Assembly (NCBI RefSeq): GCF_020524905.1 | Contig: NZ_JAIVKI010000001.1 | Location: 124,001-188,000 of the forward strand | Length of the DNA stretch: 64,000 bases | Reading direction: 5' to 3' | Source of the DNA: Microbulbifer variabilis | GTDB taxonomy: Bacteria > Pseudomonadota > Gammaproteobacteria > Pseudomonadales > Cellvibrionaceae | Shown here: positions 35,114 through 43,844 of the stretch, in pieces | Layout of the letters: every line of letters starts with the position of its first letter | Position numbering within the stretch: position 1 is the stretch's first letter | Notes under the pieces: model-generated | Databases searched by the model: none | What the model was told of the DNA's origin: nothing | Seen by the model: the letters and a program-made list of their open reading frames with translations, nothing else | Made by a program: the position numbers and the translations under genes

Positions 35114-37555
35114 TTATGGATTTTTGAGCATTAAATCCAGCGGTTTTTTATGCCAGTCAAATTTAACCAGCAGTTGCTGTTTTCGCTTGTTGTACCAGGC
35201 CCCACGGGGTGCCTGAGTAAAGTCTTTTTCACTGTCGAAAATAGGCAGGGATTCGCCGCTAATATCGAGCTGCGCAGGCACTTGTTGCCAGTTGTGAATC
35301 TTTAAAGTGACCTTGCGGGATTCCGGCATACTGGTATAACCGTTTCCTTCACGTTTAAAGGCGAAGGCTAAACCCCGCTGTTTAATTTCAGCTGAGAAAT
35401 ATAGTTTCTCGTATTGACCTTTTTCGAAAGCCTGCGCGGTAACACCATCATCTTCATAAACATAGCGCTCGGATTTTGCCGTTGAGGAGTGGGCGTAGTA
35501 GTCCAGGGTCAGATTTTTACTGGAGTAATCACGGCTGCTATGGATATCATCAATGGTAGGAATAATGGCGCCGGCCCGCACCAGTACAGGAATGCTTTTC
35601 AGATCCACTTCTACCAGGGCTTGATCGCCAGAATATTGTTTATCCGTCCAGTAATCGAACCAGGTGCCGCCGTGCAGTTTAACTGCGACTTCATCCACAT
35701 TTTCTTCTACTACTGGGGCAACGAGGAAATCCTGGCCCCACAGGTAGGCATCCTTGTAGTCGAGTAGGGATAGGTCACTTTCGTTTTCGAAAAACAGCGG
35801 ACGCATCAGCGGTATGCCGGTCTGGCTGTTTTCGAAGGCGAGGGTGTAGTTGTAGGGCAGCAGGCGATAGCGCAGTTTTACATATTCGCGCAGGATATCG
35901 CGGGTGCGGCGATCGTGGAAAACCGGTTCGGAAGCAATATGCTCCTGGGCGTGAGGGCGGTAAACCGGTTGGAATACGCCGTATTGCAACCAGCGGATAT
36001 AGAGTTCGCGGTTAAATTCCTCACCGCCGGCAAAGCCGCCCAGGTCTGAATGGGTGTAGCCAAAGCCCAGTAAGCCCATACTCAGAGCCAATTCCACCTG
36101 GGGCTGTAAGCCACCCCATTCCCGAGCGACGTCGCCGGTCCAGGGGATCATTCCGTAGCGCTGGGAGCCGGCAAAACCGGCGCGCATCATAATAAAGGGG
36201 CGGCGCTCAGGGTGTTTTGCCGTTTGGCGTGCGTGCAGTAATTGCGCCCAGGAGTGACCGAAGGCGTTGTGGATTTCATCGGCCATGCCGATTGCGTGAA
36301 CGGTATCAGAGGGGTGTACTTCCGGTTCACCCAGATCGCCCCACCAGCCGGCTACGCCCTGTTCCAATAGTCCATCGTAAATATTCCAGAACCAGTCGCG
36401 GCCATCTTTGGAGAAGACATCGATCAGGCCGGTATTGCCGAAGTAGAAATCGAAGCGTTTGGGTTCTCCGGCCAGGTTTTTCGCCAGGGCATTATTCGCC
36501 ACGGCTTCCTGCCAGCGCTCGGAAGTGGAGAGGACAAAAGGCTCGGTCACCAGGATGGTGTTGATACCGCGGGCTTTCAGGTCGTCCATCATCTTTTCTG
36601 GTTCGGGAAAGGCTTCCTTGTCCCAGGCCAGGTTGCCCATATGGCCTTTGATATCCGGGCCAAACCAGTAGAGGTCCAACACCAGGGCATCCAGGGGGAA
36701 ATCTTCTTCGGCAAACTTGTCCACGGTTGCGCGCACTTCGGCTTCGTTGTGATAGCCAAAGCGGGAGGCAAAGTTGCCCAGGGCCCAACGGGGCGGCAGG
36801 GGCTGTTTGCCAGTGGTGGACACATAATTTTCCAGCAACTGTGGATAAGTCTCACCGGCTACCACGATATAAGCGGTGCGCCCGGCTACGGCTTCAAACT
36901 GCAGGACATCATCTTCACTCGCGCCCAGGTCCAGGGTGCCAGTGGCAGAGTTGTCGAACAGCAGAATGTATTTGTTGCTGGACATTACTGCTGGCAGGGA
37001 GAAATACATCTGGTTGGATTCAGTGGTGTAGCCGTAATGGGCGCGGTTATACAAGGGCAGGCGTTGGCCGCGACGGTCCATGCCCATCACGCGCTCTCCG
37101 CCGCCCAGCAGTTTTTCCTCTGGCGACAGTGCGAAGCGGAATCCGCGCATAGTCTCAGTGGCAAAGAAACCGCTCTCTTCACTCAGGATGGGCGCTTTAC
37201 CGCGCAGATATTCGATGCGGAAGGGAGACTTGTGGATAACTGCACTGAGCGAGCCAGTGCTGTAAACCAGCTTGTTCCCTTGTTGTTCCAGTGTCGCCCT
37301 GGGTTGGCCTGCAGGATTGGAAGCTAGAGCAAATGAGGGCAATTGCTTCAGGCCTTCGCGGCGGTAGTGTATCGCCAGTGCCGAAGGGCCCACTGGGGTG
37401 AGGGTGACTTCGCCATCACTGGTTTGTAGCTTTAGTGAGTCTTTGCTCATGTGGTGGTCGCGGTAGATGCGCGGCTCTAAGGCCAGGGCTTGAACGCAGG
37501 CGCAGAGCGCGGCGGTGAGGCCCAGCAGGCGCAGGAGTGGGAATCTTGGGGTCAT
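35114..37555 (-). CDS. GH31 alpha-glucosidase, exported
   Basis: An 813-residue exo-alpha-glucosidase: signal peptide (about 1-25, ending QALALE), N-terminal beta-sandwich (about 30-250), (beta/alpha)8 catalytic domain with nucleophile D407 in GWWGDLGEPE and acid/base D475 in PWTGDVAREWGG, then proximal and distal beta domains (about 600-813) including the GH31 C-terminal glycine-rich DYYAHS/YEDDGVT segment. It would release glucose from maltooligosaccharides in the periplasm. It is first of the GH31-GH13 operon and divergent from the MFS transporter; the 178-bp intergenic region carries a perfect inverted pair of MalT-like boxes. Confidence 0.93.
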   Translation of the reverse strand: MTPRFPLLRLLGLTAALCACVQALALEPRIYRDHHMSKDSLKLQTSDGEVTLTPVGPSALAIHYRREGLKQLPSFALASNPAGQPRATLEQQGNKLVYSTGSLSAVIHKSPFRIEYLRGKAPILSEESGFFATETMRGFRFALSPEEKLLGGGERVMGMDRRGQRLPLYNRAHYGYTTESNQMYFSLPAVMSSNKYILLFDNSATGTLDLGASEDDVLQFEAVAGRTAYIVVAGETYPQLLENYVSTTGKQPLPPRWALGNFASRFGYHNEAEVRATVDKFAEEDFPLDALVLDLYWFGPDIKGHMGNLAWDKEAFPEPEKMMDDLKARGINTILVTEPFVLSTSERWQEAVANNALAKNLAGEPKRFDFYFGNTGLIDVFSKDGRDWFWNIYDGLLEQGVAGWWGDLGEPEVHPSDTVHAIGMADEIHNAFGHSWAQLLHARQTAKHPERRPFIMMRAGFAGSQRYGMIPWTGDVAREWGGLQPQVELALSMGLLGFGYTHSDLGGFAGGEEFNRELYIRWLQYGVFQPVYRPHAQEHIASEPVFHDRRTRDILREYVKLRYRLLPYNYTLAFENSQTGIPLMRPLFFENESDLSLLDYKDAYLWGQDFLVAPVVEENVDEVAVKLHGGTWFDYWTDKQYSGDQALVEVDLKSIPVLVRAGAIIPTIDDIHSSRDYSSKNLTLDYYAHSSTAKSERYVYEDDGVTAQAFEKGQYEKLYFSAEIKQRGLAFAFKREGNGYTSMPESRKVTLKIHNWQQVPAQLDISGESLPIFDSEKDFTQAPRGAWYNKRKQQLLVKFDWHKKPLDLMLKNP

Positions 37556-37648
37556 CGCGCGGACTTCTTAGCTGTGGATTTTGTTTTTGCAGTGGCCCTG
37601 CGCGTACGCATGGGCCTGAGTTTATCCTAAAGCGCAGAACCTGGTCCG

Positions 37649-37672
37649 CATCCTCCCTACAGGGGGAGGATG
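37649..37672. promoter_or_regulatory. Inverted MalT-like box pair between GH31 and MFS genes
   Basis: CATCCTCCC (37649-37657), a 6-bp spacer, then GGGAGGATG (37664-37672): a perfect 9-bp inverted repeat. It is 62-85 bp before the MFS start and 94-117 bp before the GH31 start, a good place for a shared activator site. With the preceding G, GGGGAGGATG matches 9 of 10 positions of the E. coli MalT consensus. Confidence 0.6.
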
Positions 37673-37733
37673 GAGGTCTGTGGTGGGCATGTCAGAATGG
37701 CAACATAAGCATAACGATAGATGCGGTGACCCT

Positions 37734-39239
37734 ATGAGCCAATCAGAGCCCAATCCTATTCAGCAGCCACGTCTGCCTTTCTGGCAGGTATGGAATGTCA
37801 GCCTCGGCTTTCTCGGGGTGCAGTTTGGCTTTTCCCTGCAAAATGCCAATGCCAGCCGGATTCTTTCAGACCTGGGAGCGGACCTGCATTCCCTGTCGCT
37901 GTTCTGGATAGTAGCGCCGCTCATGGGGCTTATCGTACAGCCTATCGTGGGTTCGGCTTCGGACCGGACCTGGAACCGTTTCGGTCGCCGCAACCCCTAT
38001 ATTTTGTTTGGTGCCATGGCAGCGGCCCTGGGCATGGCGTTTATGCCCAATGCCGGGATTGTGGTGGCGATAGTGGCCCCTATTATTTTCGGTGGCGTTA
38101 TGCTGGCGCTGATGGATGCGGCCTTTAATGTCACCATGCAACCTTTCCGTGCACTGGTGTCCGATATGGTGCCTTCGGAGCAGCGCACGCTGGGGTACTC
38201 GATACAGTCTTTGTTGATTAATATCGGTGCCATCTTCGGCTCAATACTGCCGTTTATTCTGACCAATGTAATCGGCCTGGAAAATACCGCCCGTGCGGGT
38301 GAGGTGGCGCCTTCGGTGATTTGGGCTTTCTATATAGGCGCTACGGTATTGTTGGGTAGTGTGCTGTGGACGGTACTGCGTACCAAGGAATATCCACCGG
38401 AGCAATACAACGCTTATAAGGGGCTCCACTCTGCAGAGCCTGAACAGGTTGGGCAGTCAAAAGCCTCATTGGCAAAACGATTAGCAGGCTTTTTCCAGCT
38501 GCTAATAAATATGCCGCGTACCATGCGCCAGCTGGCCCTGGTGCAATTCTTCTCCTGGTTTGCCCTGTTTATTATGTGGGTTTACACCACACCTGCGATC
38601 ACTCAACACGTATGGGGGGTGGAGGCCATGTGGTTTGATCCTGCCTATTTGGAAACCGTTGATGATATTCCCGCGCATATCGCCGCAGCCAAAGGCGCTG
38701 CCGGTGATTGGGTAGGCATTCTCTTTGCCGCTTACTCTCTGTTTGCAGCACTCTTTTCTATCGTCTTGGCCCGACTGGCCCAGGTGCTGGGGCGCAAGTT
38801 GATTTATTCCCTGTCTCTGGCATTGGGTGGGCTGGGCTATATCGGCTTTATATTGTTTCAGGGCGGTGCGCCTACTCAGGTGGATTTACTGATTACCGAA
38901 GTGACGGTTCCCAGTGGGGCATTGGGCTTGTTGTTGCCGATGGTGGGGGTAGGTATTGCCTGGGCGGCGATTCTCGCTATGCCTTACGCCATACTTTCTG
39001 ATGCGTTGCCGGCGGATAAGACCGGTGTTTATATGGGAATCTTTAATTTCACCATTGCCGCCCCCCAAATCGTATCTGCACTAGTGGCAGGGCTTGTTTT
39101 GAAATCTGTTTTCGCTAACCAGGCAATCTACATTCTTGTATTGGCTGGAGTGAGTATGCTGTTCGGCGCGGTATCGGTATTTTTTGTACGAGAGAGCGCG
39201 CGGTCGGAACCGGTGTTACAGCTTGGCTCCGCGGCTTGA
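37734..39239 (+). CDS. MFS sugar transporter (maltose/maltodextrin, SLC45/GPH-like)
   Basis: A 501-residue inner-membrane transporter started at ATG 37734 (the upstream frame from 37680 lacks a good ribosome site). Twelve transmembrane helices are expected. The motif SDRTWNRFGRRNPYILFG between TM2 and TM3, and the N-terminal NVSLGFLGVQFGFSLQNANASRI, are those of the MalY/sucrose-transporter-like group found in maltodextrin loci of Caulobacter and related proteobacteria. It imports maltose or glucose produced by the GH31 and GH13 enzymes. Divergent from GH31; the inverted MalT-like pair lies upstream. A long hairpin terminator follows. Confidence 0.88.
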   Translation: MSQSEPNPIQQPRLPFWQVWNVSLGFLGVQFGFSLQNANASRILSDLGADLHSLSLFWIVAPLMGLIVQPIVGSASDRTWNRFGRRNPYILFGAMAAALGMAFMPNAGIVVAIVAPIIFGGVMLALMDAAFNVTMQPFRALVSDMVPSEQRTLGYSIQSLLINIGAIFGSILPFILTNVIGLENTARAGEVAPSVIWAFYIGATVLLGSVLWTVLRTKEYPPEQYNAYKGLHSAEPEQVGQSKASLAKRLAGFFQLLINMPRTMRQLALVQFFSWFALFIMWVYTTPAITQHVWGVEAMWFDPAYLETVDDIPAHIAAAKGAAGDWVGILFAAYSLFAALFSIVLARLAQVLGRKLIYSLSLALGGLGYIGFILFQGGAPTQVDLLITEVTVPSGALGLLLPMVGVGIAWAAILAMPYAILSDALPADKTGVYMGIFNFTIAAPQIVSALVAGLVLKSVFANQAIYILVLAGVSMLFGAVSVFFVRESARSEPVLQLGSAA

Positions 39240-39257
39240 AGAAAAGCGTCTTTCCCC

Positions 39258-39292
39258 AATAAAAAAGCCCCTATTTCAGGGGCTTTTTTATT
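39258..39292 (+). terminator. Rho-independent terminator of the MFS gene
   Basis: AATAAAAAAGCCCCT, 5-nt loop, AGGGGCTTTTTTATT: perfect 15-bp inverted repeat with flanking A and T tracts, 19 bp after the stop. Confidence 0.93.
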
Positions 39293-39394
39293 AGAAACCG
39301 TCTATGAGCTGACTGCAGAGGATGTGTGGAACTTTGACAGCCTGGCGTATGCCTACCTAGACTGGCTGTGTCTTACAGAAAACGACTCTTGCTT

Positions 39395-40801
39395 ATGCCT
39401 TTTTTAGATGCGATTGATCGGGCCCTGCAGGCCTTTGCCAGTTTTGTCTGGGGCCCGCCTTTATTAGTGTTACTGGTTGGCGGTGGTTTGGCACTGCTGA
39501 TTTATTCCCGCGGCCGTCCCTACCGACATCTGGGCCATAGTATTGGATTGCTGAGTGGCCGCTATGATGACCCCAATGATCCAGGCCAGGTAAATCACGG
39601 CCAGGCTCTTTCCACCGCACTTTCCGGCACTCTGGGTTTGGGCAACATTGCCGGAGTGGCTATCGCTATCACTGCCGGTGGTCCCGGAGCGATTTTCTGG
39701 ATGTGGATTACGGCCTTGGTTGGTGTGGCCACCAAATTCTATACCGCGACTCTGGCGGTAATGTTCCGCGGCCGCGATGCCAATGGAGAGCTGCAGGGCG
39801 GGCCCATGTATGTGATTCGCGAGGGCCTGGGCAAACACTGGACGCCACTGGCGATGCTGTTTGCTGTGGCAGGGCTGTGCGGAATGTTACCGGTATTTCA
39901 ATCTAACCAGACTACCCAGTTATTGCGGGAATCTTTCGCCGAGCCAATGGGGTGGGTAGCACCGGGCGGTTCGTTACTATTTGATTTTGCCATTGGTTTA
40001 TTGATTGCTATCGCCTCTGCCTATGTGATTGCCGGGCGTATCCAGCGCATCGGCAAATTCTCCGCGCGCATAGTGCCGGGCATGGTGCTGTTTTATCTGG
40101 TAATGACACTAATCGTGATCGCGAGTTTTTGGGAGCAAGTGCCCGCGGCTTTTGCCCTGATTTTTAGCGATGCATTTAATGGTCAAGCCATTACTGGCGG
40201 CGCCCTGGGTACGGTGATTACCATTGGCGTAAGCCGCGGGGCTTTTTCCAATGAAGCGGGAATCGGTACCGAGTCATTGGCCCACGGTGCGGCAAAAACC
40301 CGCGAACCGGTGCGCGAAGGCGTGGTGGCTATGCTGGGCCCTATCGTGGATACCCTGTTGATCTGCACCTGTACCGCCCTGGTGATATTACTGACTGGCG
40401 CCTGGCAACAGGGAGAGGGTGTGGCTGGTGTGACCCTGACCGCACAGGCATTCTCCCAGGTGTTCGGCCAATTGGGCCCTATTCTATTGCTGTTTATGGT
40501 ATTCCCATTGGCCTTCAGCACCATCGTTACCTGTTGGTATTACGGTATGAAGTGCTATGTATTTCTTTTTGGAGGCCGCTGGCAGGGGCTTTATACCGGG
40601 CTCTATATGGTGTTGATTGTATTGGGTGCAGTGGCTTCTTTGAGCGCGGTCAACAGCATTATTATCGGTATGTACGCGGTAATGGCCATACCCACCATGG
40701 TTTCCACGCTATTGCTGGCGAGGCATGTTAACCGCGCCGCCCATGATTACTTCACCCGAATGGAAATGACCCAACGGGATGGTGTGGAAGTTTCCCGATA
40801 G
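39395..40801 (+). CDS. Sodium:alanine/glycine symporter (AGCS family)
   Basis: A 468-residue inner-membrane transporter. ATG 39395 (MPFLDAIDRALQ) is preferred to the GTG at 39368, since AGCS proteins normally begin with this FLDAI-type segment; neither has a strong ribosome site. Family signatures include GTLGLGNIAGVAIAITAGGPGAIFWMW and GAFSNEAGIGTESLAHGAAKT, with about 11 hydrophobic segments. It imports small neutral amino acids with sodium. It is a single gene bounded by terminators on both sides and not linked to the sugar genes by sequence. Confidence 0.93.
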   Translation: MPFLDAIDRALQAFASFVWGPPLLVLLVGGGLALLIYSRGRPYRHLGHSIGLLSGRYDDPNDPGQVNHGQALSTALSGTLGLGNIAGVAIAITAGGPGAIFWMWITALVGVATKFYTATLAVMFRGRDANGELQGGPMYVIREGLGKHWTPLAMLFAVAGLCGMLPVFQSNQTTQLLRESFAEPMGWVAPGGSLLFDFAIGLLIAIASAYVIAGRIQRIGKFSARIVPGMVLFYLVMTLIVIASFWEQVPAAFALIFSDAFNGQAITGGALGTVITIGVSRGAFSNEAGIGTESLAHGAAKTREPVREGVVAMLGPIVDTLLICTCTALVILLTGAWQQGEGVAGVTLTAQAFSQVFGQLGPILLLFMVFPLAFSTIVTCWYYGMKCYVFLFGGRWQGLYTGLYMVLIVLGAVASLSAVNSIIIGMYAVMAIPTMVSTLLLARHVNRAAHDYFTRMEMTQRDGVEVSR

Positions 40802-40817
40802 TAAGTCTGAAGAAAAG

Positions 40818-40849
40818 AAAAAGGCGGACTATTAAGTCCGCCTTTTTTA
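40818..40849. terminator. Bidirectional terminator
   Basis: AAAAAGGCGGACT, ATTA loop, AGTCCGCCTTTTT: a 13-bp perfect stem with A/T tracts on each side, between the convergent symporter and L,D-transpeptidase genes. Confidence 0.93.
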
Positions 40850-40866
40850 TAGCACTCCGATTTTGC

Positions 40867-41676
40867 CTAAGGCACGACAGATACCCTTGTACCGACTTTG
40901 GCGTGACTATAAAAAATCTTCGCCATATTCCAGGGAATACGGATACAACCGTGGGAGGCTGGATATCCGGGTACATAACCCGCATGCATGGTGACGGGTC
41001 CATTAATCCGCATCATATAATCCATCGATGCCCCGCGGAATCGAGACCCGGCCGGTTTGCGATGGTGGCGTACATCCACATTACTGCGCACTACATAGCC
41101 GCGGGAACTCACATAGTGACCATATAGGTTTGAGCGGTGACTGTATTTCTTTTCTGAAATACGAAAGTTGCCTGTAGGGGTACGATGTCCGGCCATACCT
41201 GTAGATACGGGGGACATACCGGCCAATTGTCCTCCTTTATAAAAGTAGGCCATCTGGTCACTGAGGTCGATCACTATGCGTGGTGTACCCTGGATATTTG
41301 CTTTAAACCACATATGCCGACCAAACCCTGGCTGGTTCCTTTGGTATCTGCCGTATCTTGAATATCCCCTTTGATTCCTACTGTATCTCGACTGTCCCCT
41401 ATAATCCCTTCTGTACCTGTAATCCCTGCTATACCTGGAATGCCTGTCATAATGCCCTCCATGTCCTTGATGAGAGACATACCTTGATCCCTGGCGGGTG
41501 TAGGGATTGGAATAATCCGCAGCGTAGGCCAGGGGAGCCAATATTGCCGATCCTACAACCATTAGCGCGGCGGCGAATGAAGCGTTTTTACGTAGAGATC
41601 CTTGAATTTTTTGTAGAGACGTTTTCCGTCGTGTAGGTATAGTTTGATGGTTTTGCAGCGAAGATCGGTTATGCAT
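40867..41676 (-). CDS. L,D-transpeptidase (YkuD domain) with Arg/Tyr-rich linker
   Basis: A 269-residue exported enzyme: long n-region then signal helix (about 33-53, ending LAYA). Residues about 60-122 are a low-complexity Arg/Tyr/Gly/Ser linker (for example RYSRDYRYRRDYRGQSRYSR). The YkuD catalytic domain spans about 125-269 with HAGYVPGYPASHGCIRIP, catalytic C244. Such enzymes make 3-3 peptidoglycan cross-links or attach proteins to the wall in the periplasm. The basic, aromatic linker may bind anionic cell-wall polymers; this is inference. A structured leader lies 40-85 nt upstream of the start. Confidence 0.92.
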   Translation of the reverse strand: MHNRSSLQNHQTIPTRRKTSLQKIQGSLRKNASFAAALMVVGSAILAPLAYAADYSNPYTRQGSRYVSHQGHGGHYDRHSRYSRDYRYRRDYRGQSRYSRNQRGYSRYGRYQRNQPGFGRHMWFKANIQGTPRIVIDLSDQMAYFYKGGQLAGMSPVSTGMAGHRTPTGNFRISEKKYSHRSNLYGHYVSSRGYVVRSNVDVRHHRKPAGSRFRGASMDYMMRINGPVTMHAGYVPGYPASHGCIRIPWNMAKIFYSHAKVGTRVSVVP

Positions 41677-42117
41677 TACACACCTCTCTATTGCCAGTGG
41701 GCCGTGTAAACAACCATGGATTTAGAGTCAAACCGTTGCCTGCCGGAGGGCAAAATCCATGCGCACCCTATCAGGGGCAAGGCGCTGGTTAGAGATTTCC
41801 CCAAAGCAGCTCGCCGTATATTCGGCCTCAACTGCGGGATGGGTTAGCACAGGTTTTCACCAATGCAGGTCCATGGGATGTTAAGGTCGGTCTCTCAGGC
41901 CAGTCACATCAAAAAGGAATAAGTGAATCACTGGTTATTAACCTGAAATACAGCGATTTGGTAGGTTTTCGAAATATAGGGAGTAAGAACTTAAATCTAC
42001 AGCCATCACTTTGGGGCTTCTTTTACTCGATGGTAAGTGGGTAAAATACTCTGCCGATATAGTGGGTGTTTTTTACGGTGCATTTGATAAGTCATTAATA
42101 GGGTTAAGGTTTGATCA
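41677..42117. other. Intergenic region with structured leader hairpin
   Basis: No gene. CATGGATTT (41715-41723) pairs with AAATCCATG (41753-41761), a 9-bp stem enclosing a second small stem (TGCC/GGCA). In the minus-strand transcript this would be a hairpin in the 5' leader of the L,D-transpeptidase. Nothing recognisable in 41770-42117. Confidence 0.5.
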
Positions 42118-42453
42118 ATGGAACGATTATTTTCCTACGGTACTCTTCAACAGGAGAATGTCCAGCTGGAAACTTTTGGGCGTAAGTTGAGAGGATCTGC
42201 AGATGTCTTAATTGGTTATCAACTTTCCGAGATAAGAATCATAGATCCACAAGTTATTCAAACTAGCGGCAAGGAATTTCACCCCATTCTGAAATATACA
42301 GGGGATTTCTCGGACGAAGTTAGGGGAACTGTCTTTGAAATTTCTGCCAAGGAACTTGCTCAGTCTGATGCTTATGAAGTGGATGCCTATCAACGGGTTG
42401 CCGCCAAGTTGAAATCTGGTACAGAAGCTTGGGTTTATGCCGAAGCTAATTAA
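42118..42453 (+). CDS. Gamma-glutamylcyclotransferase-like (AIG2/GGACT) protein
   Basis: A 111-residue cytoplasmic protein. The N-terminal LFSYGTLQ is the substrate-binding Y-G-T-L signature of the GGCT/AIG2 fold. The downstream acidic residue in ELAQSDAYEVDAYQRV is in the place of the catalytic Glu (…D-x-YE…-Y-x-R), followed by AWVYAEAN. Such enzymes release 5-oxoproline from gamma-glutamyl amines or peptides. Length is typical of bacterial members (100-130). It is followed by an unrelated gene; no operon. Confidence 0.88.
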   Translation: MERLFSYGTLQQENVQLETFGRKLRGSADVLIGYQLSEIRIIDPQVIQTSGKEFHPILKYTGDFSDEVRGTVFEISAKELAQSDAYEVDAYQRVAAKLKSGTEAWVYAEAN

Positions 42454-42589
42454 AGCACTCTCACTTTAAAGGCGTTAATCCTTTAACAATAGAGAAGGGA
42501 TAGTTTTCACAGGGAAATGGAGTATAAAAGGTTGAAAGGTTTCTGCGGAACACTCCCCATGATTCTTTGCTTCCGATGAATAAACGGAT

Positions 42590-43492
42590 ATGAAACAATA
42601 TTTTGATAAAGGAAAAAACGGTCTGCTTGACCTTTCTCGTAAACTGCCAGCAGAGATCACCGGTAGCTTAAAAGTTTTTCAAGAGGTAGTTGCTGGCCTG
42701 CCGATATTTTCTTCTACTGAGCGCAGTGATAATTTTGTGCAGAGCTACGATGAAAAGCATTACTTTGTAATTCCCTATAAGCTCTCGCAAACTGGCTTTA
42801 CTCTCCACACAATGCGTTGTTTACCCGATGATGCCCCCGAGGTAAACGATCTACCCAAGCGCCGAGTATTTCACTTTCCTAACTCCCATTATGAAGGTAG
42901 CTTACGTAAATTTATGGTGGAGAGCGCCTTAGAGTTATCCCAGGAAAGGGGAAAATCCAATAAAAGTACTCTCGAGAGGCTGGCAGATGATATCGACAAG
43001 CTCGACAGAAAACTGACTCTTGGGCTGTTGCTGGTTGGGGGTGTCGCAGCAGTATTTAATCCTTTAATAGGTGCCGGGCTGGCAGCCAAGGCAGTACTGC
43101 CCGGTGTGAGTGGTGTGGTCAATAAATTCGGCTTGCGCCCAGTTGGAGAAAAGCTATCGGAACTACAGGGCAATAAAATGCTTCGCCAGGCAGAGGAGGA
43201 AGTGGCCAAGCAGTTTTCTGAATCCAATACCCTCAAAGTGATCAATCCGATTCTACAAGAATTGGAATTAGCGCTGAGAACTACCGAAGCACAGCACGAC
43301 CCATTAACCGATCCAAATTTGGCCGACGGCTCAATCCCTGAGCTGGATAGCGAGCGCTGGCGCGAGTTGACCGCGCGAGCGGTTTATCATGTGTATAAGG
43401 ATATATATTTGGATAAGAAACAGGCTAACAAGGCCCAGTTGGGGCCGGAGGATTTGCGTTGGTTTGAGGTCTTATTTGCTGGAGTTAAGTAG
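42590..43492 (+). CDS. Hypothetical protein with central hydrophobic hairpin
   Basis: A 300-residue protein not assigned to a family. The N-terminal half (1-125) is mixed alpha/beta with no signal peptide. A charged helix (about 115-145, rich in Lys/Glu/Asp, possibly coiled) leads to a hydrophobic segment (about 146-180, LGLLLVGGVAAVFNPLIGAGLAAKAVLPG) that could be a re-entrant or transmembrane hairpin. The C-terminal 120 residues are helical and charged. This layout resembles membrane-perturbing or pore-type helper proteins but no function is claimed. Its stop overlaps the convergent ABM pseudogene. Confidence 0.65.
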   Translation: MKQYFDKGKNGLLDLSRKLPAEITGSLKVFQEVVAGLPIFSSTERSDNFVQSYDEKHYFVIPYKLSQTGFTLHTMRCLPDDAPEVNDLPKRRVFHFPNSHYEGSLRKFMVESALELSQERGKSNKSTLERLADDIDKLDRKLTLGLLLVGGVAAVFNPLIGAGLAAKAVLPGVSGVVNKFGLRPVGEKLSELQGNKMLRQAEEEVAKQFSESNTLKVINPILQELELALRTTEAQHDPLTDPNLADGSIPELDSERWRELTARAVYHVYKDIYLDKKQANKAQLGPEDLRWFEVLFAGVK

Positions 43493-43822
43493 CCTTGTGT
43501 GATTAATATTAATTACTCTTGGCTGTCTATTTGATATCTCAGTAAATTTTTCGATCTTAACTTCTCTTGCTAGGAGAGGATGTAGCTTTACTAGCGAATT
43601 TTTCAAATGGGACATTTCCCAGTGTTGTTGCTCGCTTTCTATAGAATCTCATCTTTCAAGTGTAATAAATGTATTTTTTTCCTTCTCAGAAGCAAGTATT
43701 TGATAACTCAAGCAGCCGATTTCACTCTCAGAGTTTATCGCCAGGTTGGTTAGAAGTTCTTTGGCTTCTTGCGTATTCCCTGGCTTGACTTTTACTTTGG
43801 CCATAACAAATAACTTACTCAT
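43472..43822 (-). pseudogene. Antibiotic-biosynthesis-monooxygenase (ABM) domain gene with in-frame stop
   Basis: From ATG 43822: MSKLFVMAKVKVKPGNTQEA, then EIGCLSYQILASEKEKNTFI and TLER. It is ended by TGA at 43649-43651, exactly where ABM proteins normally have Trp (TLERW). The same frame then continues DSIESEQQHWEMSHLKNSLV and LAREVKIEKFTEI, the usual C-terminal half. A single TGG to TGA change therefore breaks an otherwise full gene. ABM proteins are small dimeric ferredoxin-like quinol or haem oxygenases. Confidence 0.78.
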
Positions 43823-43844
43823 TGTCTAAACTCCGGTTTTTCTG

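Noticed and set aside
41316-41490. CRISPR-like short repeats in 41.3-41.5 kb
   Set aside because: The repetition is a degenerate coding tract for Arg/Tyr residues in the L,D-transpeptidase; units are irregular and there are no spacers.
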